6,398 bases of DNA, from NCBI GenBank assembly GCA_002713885.1, contig PAVC01000039.1:3824-10221 (forward strand), in the 5' to 3' direction. The translations under genes and the position numbers were made by a program. How positions within the stretch are numbered: the stretch's first letter is position 1; each line of letters begins with the position of its first letter. The notes beneath the pieces are model-generated. The model saw only the letters and a list, made by a program, of their open reading frames with translations. It was not told the origin of the DNA and made no database searches. Shown in pieces: positions 5,679-6,398 of the stretch. The stretch comes from Fidelibacterota bacterium. Lineage in GTDB: Bacteria > Fidelibacterota > Marinisomatia > Marinisomatales > UBA1611.

Positions 5679-6398
5679 TTACAATTCTAATTTTTGCACT
5701 CCAAGCACGCGGCGCGTCAATTCAGGCAGTTCCGGAAGAATTCGGTTGAATTCATCAGACAGCTTTACTCTGAAAACCGTGTACATGTACACTGCGTAAA
5801 CACAGGCCAGGAAGACATCGATTCCATAAGTTCCATGACCCACTCGGGAATAACCTCGCTCGTTTCCAACCTTGTTCACGTAAGCCATCGCCTCTCCTAC
5901 CCTCAGATACGTCTCACCCTGAGTGTCTCCAAGCAAATCAACTTCCTCCTGAACCACCAACGGCAGAGCCCCCGTGTTGTTATCTGGATCCCAGATCCAG
6001 TTTGTCCAGAGCCAGTAACGCTCAGGCATGGAGAAATGCAGCAGTTCTCCGGCAAAGTTAATCCGCATTTTTTCCTCAACACCTTCAACACCTTTGACAA
6101 AAACGTTGAAGCGCTCCTCAACAGGTGCATCACCATGCAGCAGTTCACTGATCCTGACGCGAAGGTTTTCGAACCCGTTGGCAGCGATCAGGCGCTTTGA
6201 TTTGCGTCCTATTGAAAAAATCAAACGGACGATCCGGTCAAACTGTTCCTCCTCCAGGTCTTCCACGCTTGTCTGGTTCAGATACTTGTGGAAGCATTCC
6301 GCCTTGAGTGAAACCCGCTCAGAGAGGTCCTCCAGGTCAGCAGAACTGGCCAGCTTGGTGGCCTCCTTCATGAATTCCAGGGCTGATTCGGAATCGAC
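5679..6398 (-). CDS. Uncharacterised protein, first gene visible in the operon; probably 5'-partial
   Basis: I do not recognise this family. The reading frame stays open to the right edge of the window. The first Met is at 6371 (230 aa from there), but nine more sense codons precede it and they read as a continuation of the same charged helix, so the true start may lie outside. The N-terminal 60 or so residues are acidic and helical. A tryptophan-rich patch at about residues 112-129 (numbered from that Met) contains MPERYWLWTNWIWDPD. Residues 183-201 form a hydrophobic stretch (GIDVFLACVYAVYMY) that could be a membrane-contacting or buried helix. No cysteine cluster or nucleotide-binding motif is visible. 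The Pro-x-x-Tyr-Trp motif followed by a Leu-Gly and Tyr-rich helix faintly recalls the N-terminal fold of some McrB-like proteins, but this is weak. The stop lies 3 nt before the Fe-S protein start, so the two are probably co-translated. A role as an assembly or partner protein is only inference. Confidence 0.75.
   Translation of the reverse strand, partial: VDSESALEFMKEATKLASSADLEDLSERVSLKAECFHKYLNQTSVEDLEEEQFDRIVRLIFSIGRKSKRLIAANGFENLRVRISELLHGDAPVEERFNVFVKGVEGVEEKMRINFAGELLHFSMPERYWLWTNWIWDPDNNTGALPLVVQEEVDLLGDTQGETYLRVGEAMAYVNKVGNERGYSRVGHGTYGIDVFLACVYAVYMYTVFRVKLSDEFNRILPELPELTRRVLGVQKLEL

Noticed and set aside
5694..6200. 168-aa plus-strand open frame
   Set aside because: Antisense to the first operon gene. 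There is no ribosome site or domain, and the minus frame fits the operon spacing.

Overview
The window carries one co-directional bacterial gene cluster. All seven genes lie on the minus strand, so transcription runs from the high-coordinate end toward base 1. Six junctions have short gaps (3, 6, 16, 34 and 44 nt) or a 4-nt overlap, which is the pattern of a single operon. Both ends of the operon lie outside the window, and I see no promoter, terminator, RNA gene, repeat array, insertion sequence or CRISPR. No stretch of more than 300 bases lacks a gene.

In transcription order the genes are: (1) an unrecognised protein of at least 230 aa, open to the right edge; (2) a soluble HdrD/DsrK-like protein with two [4Fe-4S] motifs and a C-terminal CCG (DUF224) region; (3) a GTG-started protein joining a degenerate receiver-like domain to a Rieske [2Fe-2S] domain; (4) a translationally coupled, unrecognised basic protein of 86-87 aa; (5) EtfB; (6) EtfA; (7) a membrane-bound Fe-S oxidoreductase with a NarI-like N-terminus, two [4Fe-4S] motifs and a CCG region, cut off by the left edge after 556 complete codons.

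Genes 5-7 form a recognisable redox module. EtfAB would collect electrons from a flavin dehydrogenase (acyl-CoA dehydrogenase, or a dimethylglycine/sarcosine-type dehydrogenase) and pass them to a membrane Fe-S protein of the EMO/DgcB type that reduces quinone. The unusual part is the upstream half: a second, soluble paralogue of the membrane protein's Fe-S/CCG part, a Rieske protein with a pseudo-receiver domain, and two small or uncharacterised proteins. I infer an extra electron-transfer branch or a soluble partner complex between ETF and another acceptor. The dehydrogenase itself is not in the window, so the physiological substrate cannot be named.

The organism is probably a Gram-negative bacterium with a respiratory quinone pool and mid-range base composition (about half GC by eye). 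Clusters of EtfAB with a DUF224/NarI-like protein are common in Desulfobacterota, Myxococcota, SAR324 and related groups, and in some Proteobacteria. The sequence alone does not settle the taxon.
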